From Candidatus Poseidoniaceae archaeon (GTDB lineage Archaea > Thermoplasmatota > Poseidoniia > Poseidoniales > Poseidoniaceae), in contig JAPKCL010000005.1 in assembly GCA_028822955.1 (NCBI GenBank), positions 1 to 29,194 on the forward strand: a stretch of DNA of 29,194 nt, given 5' to 3'. The position numbers and the translations under genes are program-made. Shown one piece after another: positions 18,111 through 25,360 of the stretch; positions within the stretch are counted from its first letter, which is position 1, and each line of letters starts with the position of its first letter. A model generated the notes under the pieces. The model saw only the letters and a program-made list of their open reading frames with translations. It was not told where the DNA came from and did not search any database.

Positions 18111-19619
18111 ATGGATGACATCTATGACCTACGCGGTATTTTCCTTGGAGACGACAGTCTCATCAAGTCTTTAGTTACTTCAGCGCTTGAAGGTACACCA
18201 CTCGAAGAAAACACTGCAGACCTTTCGTTCCTCATCGGTACTTTCGCCGTCGTCAATATTGTCTTTTTGATGTTGTTTTTCAGTCAATTCGCTATCCTTT
18301 GGATTGAGCGTAAAGCGGTTGCTCGTATGAACGACCGACGTGGTGCAACGACTGCACTGCGCTCACTTTGGGTTGGAGAAAACGGCGTTACTGCGGGCGA
18401 ATGGTGGAAAATGTTACCATTTGGTGGCGGAATTGTCGGAGCCATTAACAAATTCCTCAACAAGAAATTCGGTAACCGTGATGAAAACTTCCCGACCGTC
18501 GACCGGGTCAACAACCGTTCTTGGATGGGCTACTCTATCTTGCCAGGTTTCTTCCAAAACGTCGCAGATGGAATGAAATTTTTGCTTAAAGAGCACATGG
18601 TTCCACGACGTGCAGACAAACTTATTTTCGAAGTGTCTCCATTCTTGATTGTTTCTTCCACTCTCCTTATTCTTGGAATTATTCCATTATCCAGCGGAAT
18701 CTATGCTACCAATCCAGACCTTTCAATTCTCTATGCCATCGCCATCTTTGGGATTGCTCCAATCGGTGTCTTCTTTGCTGGGTGGTCTTCTAACAACAAA
18801 TATACTTTGATTGGCGGAATTCGTTCAGCGGCTCAATTGACTGCTTACGAAATCCCGTTACTCCTTACTCTTCTTTCCGTTGCTATTCTTTCGGGTACTT
18901 TCAACATCATCGAAAGTATTCATTTCCAACATGCTGCAGGTTCTTGGAATCTGTTCTTGATGCCTTTGGGCGCTGCTCTGTTCTTGGTTACGATGATTGC
19001 AGAAGTCGAACGTGTTCCGTTCGATATGCCAGAGGCTGAGGCTGAATTGGTCGAAGGATGGTGGACTGAATACGGCGGTATGCGATTTGGTATGCTGTTC
19101 ATGGCTGAATACATTCGAACCTATGCTGCTTGTTTCCTGTTCACTCACTTCTTCCTCGGAGGATGGCACTTGCCGTTCCAAGGAACCATCAGCCAAATCC
19201 CAGTGCTTGGCGATGCTTATGTTTTGATTCCAGGTGCCATTGTAGTCTTGCTGAAGACTTGGTTGGTATTCTTAGTGGTCTTCGTTTGGGCACGATTCTC
19301 TCTCGCACGTATTCGTACGGACCAAATCCTTGAATTTGGTTGGAGAATGCTCTTGCCATTATCCGTTGTCCAAGTTGTCCTTTCAGTCGTCTATCGCCTG
19401 TACTTCTTCCAACCAGACAACATGTCGTTCACCGCAGAAGGTGGAAACGCTTGGGATGCATGGGGCGTTCCAATGCTCATCCCACTTATCACAACCTTAC
19501 TTTGGATTGGAGTGTTCTACATACTCTTGAACGATGAAGACAAAAACGCAGCTCCCGATCGAATGTATCACGTATACACATTACAGCCCGCGGGAACGCA
19601 TACTCCGGGAAAGGACTGA
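18111..19619 (+). CDS. nuoH: Complex I subunit NuoH with extended first cytoplasmic loop
   Basis: 502 residues against roughly 325-350 in typical homologues. The start is fixed by TGAGGTGAT. NuoH is the membrane subunit that forms the quinone entry and links it to the proton pumps. After helix 1 (about 43-64), ERKAVARMNDRRG (66-78) is conserved. It normally leads almost directly to the LQ-x-ADG-x-K helix, here FFQNVADGMKFLLKE at 147-161. About 55 extra residues lie between, including WVGENG, GEWWKM, a Gly-rich GGG, and a basic FLNKKFGNR. The loop AEVERVPFDMPEAEAE (298-312) and EGW-TEYGGMRF (315-326) hold the expected acidic residues E298, E300, E308, E310, E312, E315 and E320. The C-terminus is also longer, ending in a polar tail of about 30 residues. 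Confidence 0.94.
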   Translation: MDDIYDLRGIFLGDDSLIKSLVTSALEGTPLEENTADLSFLIGTFAVVNIVFLMLFFSQFAILWIERKAVARMNDRRGATTALRSLWVGENGVTAGEWWKMLPFGGGIVGAINKFLNKKFGNRDENFPTVDRVNNRSWMGYSILPGFFQNVADGMKFLLKEHMVPRRADKLIFEVSPFLIVSSTLLILGIIPLSSGIYATNPDLSILYAIAIFGIAPIGVFFAGWSSNNKYTLIGGIRSAAQLTAYEIPLLLTLLSVAILSGTFNIIESIHFQHAAGSWNLFLMPLGAALFLVTMIAEVERVPFDMPEAEAELVEGWWTEYGGMRFGMLFMAEYIRTYAACFLFTHFFLGGWHLPFQGTISQIPVLGDAYVLIPGAIVVLLKTWLVFLVVFVWARFSLARIRTDQILEFGWRMLLPLSVVQVVLSVVYRLYFFQPDNMSFTAEGGNAWDAWGVPMLIPLITTLLWIGVFYILLNDEDKNAAPDRMYHVYTLQPAGTHTPGKD

Positions 19620-19625
19620 GGTGAT
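19617..19625 (+). promoter_or_regulatory. Stop-embedded Shine-Dalgarno site (TGAGGTGAT), nuoH-nuoI
   Basis: The nuoH stop forms the first three bases; ATG of nuoI is at 19631, 6 nt after GGTGA. Confidence 0.7.
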
Positions 19626-19630
19626 TTAAC

Positions 19631-20620
19631 ATGCCAATGCATCCACACGCAAAACCGAGCTTTAGAAACCTCTTTTGGTATCCGTTCAAGATAACTTTGA
19701 TTACCGCCCTTCGTACTTTCCCATTCTTTGGAAAGTTGTTGGGTAAGCGATTAGATTGGGGTTACCACAACACCGAACATCCAGAATTCCTCGACGCAGG
19801 TAGTAAAGCACGGGCTGGAAAGACCTCAGAATTCAATGATATCACTGCCCAAACATTTGCACCAGACCGAGTTACTTCGGACTTGTTCCCGACACTCTGG
19901 AAGCCACAAACTGTTCAATACCCTTACGAACGTCTTGAGGAAATGGAGCCTTGGCTTTTCGTCCCTGGGAATTACAATGGAAGAATTGGAGTCATTTGGG
20001 AAACATGTACTGCATGTAAATTGTGCGTAACTGCTTGTCCGAACGATTGTCTTCACATGACTACTGAATTGCGTGTTGACGTACTCGACGGCGCAGATGG
20101 TGAACACGGCGACATGGGTGCAGAACTCGAAGTTGGCGGCCATGCAGCAATCCTCCTTCCTGAAGTTGCAGCAACACTTGAAGACTTCAATCACGTTACT
20201 GCGCACACAGATACGCCAAACGAATGGCGCTTCGGAGAAGTGCTTGACCTTTCAGGTAGCACGGCGACAGTTCGGTGGAATGATTCTGGCGAAGAAGTCG
20301 AAATGGACCAGTCAGAATTGCGAGTCGCTGACGACCAAATTGTTTCAGGACGTATTGACTTGGGCCGTTGTATGTTCTGCGGACTGTGCATGGAAGCGTG
20401 TGGATTTACTTCATTCTTTATGACCAATGAATACGATGGAATGTCCGGATTCTCCCGTCAAGAACTGTGGTTCGATGCAAGTCGAACCCGTGTCTTACCA
20501 TCACTCCACCAAGAAGCAGTTGATACTGAGCTTGCCAAGCGTGCTACAAAAGAGCGTACTAAGCGTGCTAAGAAAGCAGCAAAGGCAGCAAGTGCAAGCA
20601 AAGCCGAAGAGGGTGCTTGA
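19631..20620 (+). CDS. nuoI: Complex I subunit NuoI (2x[4Fe-4S]) with a large insertion between the cluster motifs
   Basis: 329 residues, about twice the common length. NuoI carries clusters N6a and N6b. Motif 1 is C126-x2-C129-x2-C132-x3-C136-P; motif 2 is C247-x2-C250-x2-C253-x3-C257, followed by Gly instead of the usual Pro. The motifs are separated by 110 residues, where typical NuoI has roughly 30-40. The extra part has an acidic stretch (about 146-165) and a small beta-barrel-like segment at about 197-236 (WRFGEVLDLSGSTATVRW, then EVEMDQSELRV) that resembles a Tudor/SH3-like fold. The C-terminus is a Lys/Arg/Ala-rich tail of about 30 residues (TKRAKKAAKAASASK). The N-terminal 120 residues are also longer than usual. 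All eight Cys are present, so both clusters should form; the insert may dock an unknown electron donor, which is inference. Confidence 0.93.
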   Translation: MPMHPHAKPSFRNLFWYPFKITLITALRTFPFFGKLLGKRLDWGYHNTEHPEFLDAGSKARAGKTSEFNDITAQTFAPDRVTSDLFPTLWKPQTVQYPYERLEEMEPWLFVPGNYNGRIGVIWETCTACKLCVTACPNDCLHMTTELRVDVLDGADGEHGDMGAELEVGGHAAILLPEVAATLEDFNHVTAHTDTPNEWRFGEVLDLSGSTATVRWNDSGEEVEMDQSELRVADDQIVSGRIDLGRCMFCGLCMEACGFTSFFMTNEYDGMSGFSRQELWFDASRTRVLPSLHQEAVDTELAKRATKERTKRAKKAAKAASASKAEEGA

Positions 20621-20621
20621 G

Positions 20622-20897
20622 ATGGACATCGCAAGTGTTGCTGAAACTGGCGTTTTCTTTTTATTCGCCACGATTGCTATTCTCGGCGCACTTGGTTTGG
20701 TCCTTGCTCAACGCGTAGCACACTCGATGCTTTCGTTGATTTTCTGTTTCATGGCCGTTTCTGGAATTTTCATTCTATTGGGTGCAGAATTCTTAGCAGC
20801 CATTCAGATTCTCGTGTATCTCGCGAGTGTTGGTCTCGTGGTACTGTTTGGTATCATGTTGACTCGACGTCAAATCTTAGAGGAGGATTTTGAATGA
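20622..20897 (+). CDS. nuoJ: Complex I subunit NuoJ, N-terminal half
   Basis: 91 residues from ATG 20622, preceded by GAGGGTG at 20609-20615. It has three membrane helices (about 8-28, 33-54 and 58-81) equal to helices 1-3 of full-length NuoJ. The family stretch GAEFLAAIQILVY (54-66) is clear; the usual YAGA of the pi-bulge helix reads YLAS here. A charged end, RRQILEEDFE, follows. The stop overlaps the start of the second half by 4 nt (ATGA), so the two halves are translated in a coupled way. A split NuoJ is known from archaeal complex I-type operons. Confidence 0.9.
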   Translation: MDIASVAETGVFFLFATIAILGALGLVLAQRVAHSMLSLIFCFMAVSGIFILLGAEFLAAIQILVYLASVGLVVLFGIMLTRRQILEEDFE

Positions 20898-21163
20898 AAC
20901 TGGTATCGTTATTTACTCGAATGGGGTTGTTAGCTCTCGGTATGATTCTCGTCTCTGTTTTGAGTGCGGACAGTGTTTGGGCCGACAGCAGTGATGAATA
21001 TCCAACGACCAGTGGCCTAGCAGACTCACTTCTCTCCGATTGGGCACTTCCTTTGCTCATTCTCGGTATTCTCATGTCTATGGCCATGATTGGTGCAGCG
21101 TATCTCGTTCGTGATGAGAGAATGGAAAATCTTCTTTGGGAATTTGGAGGTGAAGAGGAATGA
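20894..21163 (+). CDS. Complex I subunit NuoJ, C-terminal half
   Basis: 89 residues; ATG 20894 overlaps the end of the first half. It has two hydrophobic helices (about 8-25 and 50-71) joined by a polar loop (SSDEYPTT), matching helices 4-5 of NuoJ. It ends in a charged ERMENLLWEFGGEEE tail. The first helix with its VWA|DSS ending looks like a signal peptide, but position in the operon and size point to a split NuoJ. Sequence conservation is low, so the assignment rests mainly on context. It overlaps nuoK by 4 nt. Confidence 0.78.
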   Translation: MKLVSLFTRMGLLALGMILVSVLSADSVWADSSDEYPTTSGLADSLLSDWALPLLILGILMSMAMIGAAYLVRDERMENLLWEFGGEEE

Positions 21164-21462
21164 TTGATCCAGCATGGGTTTCTGCCCTCTCAGCTTTGAT
21201 GTTCGTTATCGGACTTGGTGGCGCATTCACTCGAAAGAATGCCATCATTGTCCTCATGTGCATCGAATTGATGCTTAATGCAGCAAACATGCAATTTGCA
21301 GCAGCAGCCGTCCATCACGGCGATACAACCGGATGGGTTTACACACTCTTTGCTATTGCTATAGCAGCCAGCGAGGTTGCCATTGGTTTAGCGATTTTCC
21401 TTGCCGTATATGGGCAACATGAAACGATATCATTGGACGATGTAGATGTCCTTAGGAACTGA
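21160..21462 (+). CDS. nuoK: Complex I subunit NuoK
   Basis: 100 residues; ATG 21160 overlaps the preceding stop (ATGA). Three membrane helices. The two Glu residues needed for proton transfer in this subunit are present at E36 (CIELMLNAAN) and E72 (ASEVAIGLAIF), the same numbers as in E. coli NuoK, which supports the start chosen. The C-terminus is short and acidic (SLDDVDVLRN). The stop is part of the nuoL ribosome-binding site. Confidence 0.96.
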   Translation: MIDPAWVSALSALMFVIGLGGAFTRKNAIIVLMCIELMLNAANMQFAAAAVHHGDTTGWVYTLFAIAIAASEVAIGLAIFLAVYGQHETISLDDVDVLRN

Positions 21463-21468
21463 GGTGAT
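21460..21468 (+). promoter_or_regulatory. Stop-embedded Shine-Dalgarno site (TGAGGTGAT), nuoK-nuoL
   Basis: The nuoK stop forms the first three bases; ATG of nuoL is at 21472, 4 nt after GGTGA. Confidence 0.7.
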
Positions 21469-21471
21469 TGA

Positions 21472-23718
21472 ATGGCAAGTACAGAAGTTACATCTACAGT
21501 TCATTCAGAATGGATGCAATACGCACCTCTGATTATTTTATTGCCAATGATGGCTTTTGCCGTTATTTTATTCCTCGGTCGGGTGTTCAACGGACATCCA
21601 TTCTGGAAGAAGAACCTCAAGGAAGGCGGCCTCATTGCATTACCAGTCATGGGTGCAAGTCTCATTCTATCCCTGCTCTTGATTTCTGAGTTCCTTAAAG
21701 GGAATTCCGGTGTCGAGGATATTTTCGAAAAAATGGCCTGGGTTAACACGGGAATTTGGAACGGTGGAAGTACCACTGAATCTGTTTCCTTTGGATTCGG
21801 AATTTACGTTGATCACGTTACCGTAATGCTGCTCTTTGTTGCATCATTTTTGTGTCTACTCATCAATGTATTCAGTATTGGTTACATGAACACAGACCCA
21901 ATTAACGATAACCGAAACCATCGGTTCTATGCAGAATTCGTTCTGTTTTGTTCTGGAATGCTTGGAATGGTTCTGGCAGATTCCTTCCTTTGGTTGTTCA
22001 TCTTCTGGGAAATCATGGGACTCTGTTCTTACCTCCTTATCGGATTCTATTACGAACGCCCAAGTGCAGCATCTGCAGCAAAGAAGGCTTTCTTGACCAC
22101 TCGTATTGGGGATGTATTCCTGATGATTGGATTAGTCATGCTCTGGGACCTGTTCGGTTCTCTCGACTATGCAGTTGTCTTTGATACCCACAATATCGAG
22201 ATGGTTGCAGAAAGTTCTGCAGGAACTCTTCAATGGGCGCTCGGACTGATGTTTATCGGCGCAGTTGGTAAATCAGCACAATTCCCTCTCCACGTTTGGC
22301 TCCCTGATGCTATGGAAGGCCCAACGCCTGTATCCGCTTTGATTCACGCAGCGACCATGGTCAATGCTGGACTCTATCTGGTTGCTCGAATGTTCCCATT
22401 CTTTGGTGCTGAATCCTTACACGGAGAATTAGATGACCTTGCTTTCATTATTGCTGCCATTGGTGGAATTACTGCTGTAATGGCAGCAGCGATTGCGTTT
22501 GTGCAGATGGATTTGAAGAAAGTACTCGCATATTCCACAATGAGCCAACTTGCCTATATTTTCACAGGCTTAGGTTGTGCAATGTATCTGGCCAACACAC
22601 TTGACTGGCATCATGACAGTGATGCACATTACATCGTAATTGTTGCTTTTGGTGCCTCACTATTCCACTTGTTCAACCACGCTATGGCCAAGGGAATGTT
22701 GTTCATGGCCAGTGGTTCTGTGATTCACGAAGTGCACCACGCACACCACCACTTACACCATGATGACGATCACCACGACGATGATTTCGATGCTCAATCG
22801 ATGGAGAACATGGGTGGCTTGGCTTCCAAGATGCCGATTACCGCTACAGCAATGTTGATTGGTTCTGCATCCATTATGGGATTGCCACTTATCGGTGGTT
22901 TCTGGTCCAAAGAAGGCATAATTGCCAACGCATGGCGAGTCGCACAAGACGACCCTCGTTTCCTCTTCCCTGCTATGTGTGTGCTAATCGGAGCAGCAAT
23001 GACCGGTTTCTACATGTCGAGAATGTGGCTGAAGACCTTTGCTGGTAAACCGAACAACGAGGTTGCAGCACATGTTGGTCCAACAAATATTTGGATTAAG
23101 ACACCGTTGTTTATTCTGACTTTTGTCACTCTTTCCTCGGTTCTTCTTGCAGGAATGGGCTTCACTCATTGGGCAGCAGATACCGAATACAGTTTCCTTT
23201 CCGAAAAGAACCTCATCGATGGAATCCTTTACGAAATGGGACATGCGTTTGCAAACAGTGATTCCTTCTTCTTCATTCTCACATATGTTGCCATCTTCTT
23301 AGGTGCGATTGTTGGACCTGGTGTCGCTATGGCACTCTACGGTGGAAAATTAGCAGATGGTGAAGATACCAAGCCTTGGATGCGCCCAGTTATTCGACTC
23401 AGTGCATGGGTTAACGACCGTTTCCACTTCGATAACACCGCCCTTAGAGAATCGAGTTTAGCAGTTGCTCTTGAAAACAGGCTCTACATCGATGAATACT
23501 ACGACAAAGCAATGTTGAATATCGTTGCAGGCTTCTCTAACAAGGTGGCTGAAGCAGATACTGAAGTGATTGATGGAACCATCAAAGCAATTGAAAGTGG
23601 TTCACAATCCCTCTCTGCTGTCGTCCGTTCAATGACAACAGGCTCAGCCCGAGATTACATTCTCATGGTTGCAGTTGGAACGTTAATAATTTCGCTCTTG
23701 ATTTGGGGGGTGGCTTGA
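21472..23718 (+). CDS. nuoL: Complex I antiporter-like subunit NuoL with His/Asp-rich loop
   Basis: 748 residues against about 610-650 in common homologues. NuoL is the distal proton-pumping subunit, with 14 core helices and a long lateral helix. Visible: FIFWEIMGLCSYLLIGF with E180, GKSAQFPLHVWLPDAMEGPTPVSALIHAATM with K267 (positions 266 to 296), and the FNHAMAKGMLF helix. After it, where homologues have a short HAL-x-EQD loop, residues 419-440 contain 10 His and 7 Asp in 22 positions, then MENMGGL resumes the family pattern. The C-terminal part has the NuoL-type LYIDEYYDKAML and ends in a final hydrophobic helix (about 729-747). The enrichment suggests a metal or proton-buffering loop, which is inference. 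The stop TGA is directly followed by the nuoM ATG. Confidence 0.95.
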   Translation: MASTEVTSTVHSEWMQYAPLIILLPMMAFAVILFLGRVFNGHPFWKKNLKEGGLIALPVMGASLILSLLLISEFLKGNSGVEDIFEKMAWVNTGIWNGGSTTESVSFGFGIYVDHVTVMLLFVASFLCLLINVFSIGYMNTDPINDNRNHRFYAEFVLFCSGMLGMVLADSFLWLFIFWEIMGLCSYLLIGFYYERPSAASAAKKAFLTTRIGDVFLMIGLVMLWDLFGSLDYAVVFDTHNIEMVAESSAGTLQWALGLMFIGAVGKSAQFPLHVWLPDAMEGPTPVSALIHAATMVNAGLYLVARMFPFFGAESLHGELDDLAFIIAAIGGITAVMAAAIAFVQMDLKKVLAYSTMSQLAYIFTGLGCAMYLANTLDWHHDSDAHYIVIVAFGASLFHLFNHAMAKGMLFMASGSVIHEVHHAHHHLHHDDDHHDDDFDAQSMENMGGLASKMPITATAMLIGSASIMGLPLIGGFWSKEGIIANAWRVAQDDPRFLFPAMCVLIGAAMTGFYMSRMWLKTFAGKPNNEVAAHVGPTNIWIKTPLFILTFVTLSSVLLAGMGFTHWAADTEYSFLSEKNLIDGILYEMGHAFANSDSFFFILTYVAIFLGAIVGPGVAMALYGGKLADGEDTKPWMRPVIRLSAWVNDRFHFDNTALRESSLAVALENRLYIDEYYDKAMLNIVAGFSNKVAEADTEVIDGTIKAIESGSQSLSAVVRSMTTGSARDYILMVAVGTLIISLLIWGVA

Positions 23719-25359
23719 ATGGATGATTGGATTTCAATGCCCTTAGTCGGGTTCCCACTGATTGCAAGCATTGTCTTGCTTGCCTTTGTTTCGAATACTA
23801 ACGAATCGATGCGTAGACGTCTTGCTAACCCAATTCGTATGGCAACTCTTGTGTTCTCTTTGGTGTTGCTTGTGATTACTACTGGCATGTTCTTCCAGTA
23901 TTTCGGCAACGTGAGTTGGGAAGGGATTTCCTTCAACAACTATGAATTCCTTCATCGCTATTCTTGGATGGAATCTCTTGGAATTCATTGGTCGGTTGGT
24001 ATGGATGCTCTTTCCTTCCCAATGGTTTGGCTTACGACTTTCCTTCTTCCAGTAACCATCATCGCTACTTGGAATGAAAAGAACGGTGCAACCTATTTCC
24101 CAATTCTTTTGGCAATGGGTGGGGCTTTGATTGGCGTCTTTGTTTCACTTGATTTGTTCATGTTCTACGTGTTCTGGGAATTGACATTGATTCCAATGTT
24201 CTTCCTTATCCTCATGTGGGGCGGTGCAGACCGAAAGTATGCTTCGCAGAAGTTCTTCATCTACACGTTCACAGCATCCGTGGTTATGTTGCTTGGTTTG
24301 ATCACTCTCTACTTCTTCCAAGACCCAGTTAATCCCTTGGATTATGCTGGTTCAATGACCGGTCGCACCTTCGATATCCCTACGATTACTCAACACGCCT
24401 TGATGGAGAACAGCAATGGAAACTGGTACCTTGGTACAAATATACAGAAGATACTGTTTGCAATGTTGATGCTTGGATTCCTCGTTAAACTTCCAGCAGT
24501 ACCGTTCCATACTTGGCTGCCTGATGCACACGTACAAGCTCCAACTGGTGGTTCAATGCTGTTGGCTGGTGTCATGTTGAAGATGGGTGCTTACGGAATG
24601 TTCAGACTTCCAATCAGTCTCTTCCCACATGCTTTGGAATATTTCCAACTGGCGTTGTTGATTATCGGTATGGTTTCACTGGTATGGGGCGCTATCGTCT
24701 GTCTTGGCCAAACCAATCTCAAGAAAATGGTTGCCTATTCTTCGGTATCTCACATGGGAGTCATTCTCGTTGGTATCGCAACAATGCAACCAATGGGCTG
24801 GGCTGCAGCACTGTTCATGATGTTCGCTCACGGTATCATCAGTCCAATGTTGTTCGCAGTATGTGGCGCATTCAAGCATCACTACCACAGTATGGAAATT
24901 GGCGCTATGCGTGGTATGGCAAAGCATTCTCCTTGGCTTGCAACATCGATGATGTTTGCATGGATGGCCTCGCTTGGCTTGCCCCTCTTGGCTGGTTTCG
25001 TCGCTGAAATTATGATGTTTATCGCGCTGTGGTATTTCCTCGCTGCTGAAGGATGGAGCGTCTTTTGGATGGTTGGACCAGCATTGGTTTTAGCCGTCAC
25101 AGCAGCTTACTACCTTTGGTCGATGCAACGTACCATCTTTGAAGGTGGAGACGAAACCCAACCTCCGAGTTCTTTGCACGGTGAACCAGTCCCAGATATC
25201 GCAAACCCTGAGAAGTTGGCTATGCTCATCCTTGCATTCTTCACCATCGTCTTTGGTGTCATGCCATGGATTGCATTGGATATGATGCACGACTGGACCA
25301 TTCAAATCTTTGAAGGATTGATTTTGCCAGTTCTTGGCAATTTTAAAGGAGGTGCCTGA
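23719..25359 (+). CDS. nuoM: Complex I antiporter-like subunit NuoM
   Basis: 546 residues; ATG 23719 touches the nuoL stop with no gap, with G-rich sequence upstream. NuoM is the middle proton pump. The expected key residues are present: E154 in FYVFWELTLIPMFF, K257 in LVKLPAVPFHTWLPDAH and K288 in VMLKMGAYG. About 14 membrane helices can be counted. A 30-residue polar loop (about 473-493) and a C-terminal helix follow. Nothing unusual except a slightly long N-terminal loop. Confidence 0.96.
   Translation: MDDWISMPLVGFPLIASIVLLAFVSNTNESMRRRLANPIRMATLVFSLVLLVITTGMFFQYFGNVSWEGISFNNYEFLHRYSWMESLGIHWSVGMDALSFPMVWLTTFLLPVTIIATWNEKNGATYFPILLAMGGALIGVFVSLDLFMFYVFWELTLIPMFFLILMWGGADRKYASQKFFIYTFTASVVMLLGLITLYFFQDPVNPLDYAGSMTGRTFDIPTITQHALMENSNGNWYLGTNIQKILFAMLMLGFLVKLPAVPFHTWLPDAHVQAPTGGSMLLAGVMLKMGAYGMFRLPISLFPHALEYFQLALLIIGMVSLVWGAIVCLGQTNLKKMVAYSSVSHMGVILVGIATMQPMGWAAALFMMFAHGIISPMLFAVCGAFKHHYHSMEIGAMRGMAKHSPWLATSMMFAWMASLGLPLLAGFVAEIMMFIALWYFLAAEGWSVFWMVGPALVLAVTAAYYLWSMQRTIFEGGDETQPPSSLHGEPVPDIANPEKLAMLILAFFTIVFGVMPWIALDMMHDWTIQIFEGLILPVLGNFKGGA
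25345..25354 (+). promoter_or_regulatory. Strong Shine-Dalgarno site of nuoN (AAAGGAGGTG)
   Basis: This is the fullest anti-16S match in the operon, lying inside the end of nuoM and 6 nt before ATG 25361. It fixes that start over the in-frame codon at 25334. Confidence 0.7.
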
Positions 25360-25360
25360 T

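Noticed and set aside
20880..20910. Frameshift or sequencing error splitting nuoJ
   Set aside because: The 4-nt ATGA overlap is a normal coupled junction, and a split NuoJ is known in archaea.
22741..22800. CAC/GAT-rich stretch in nuoL as a DNA repeat or CRISPR-like element
   Set aside because: There is no regular repeat unit or spacer structure; it is codon usage for His and Asp.
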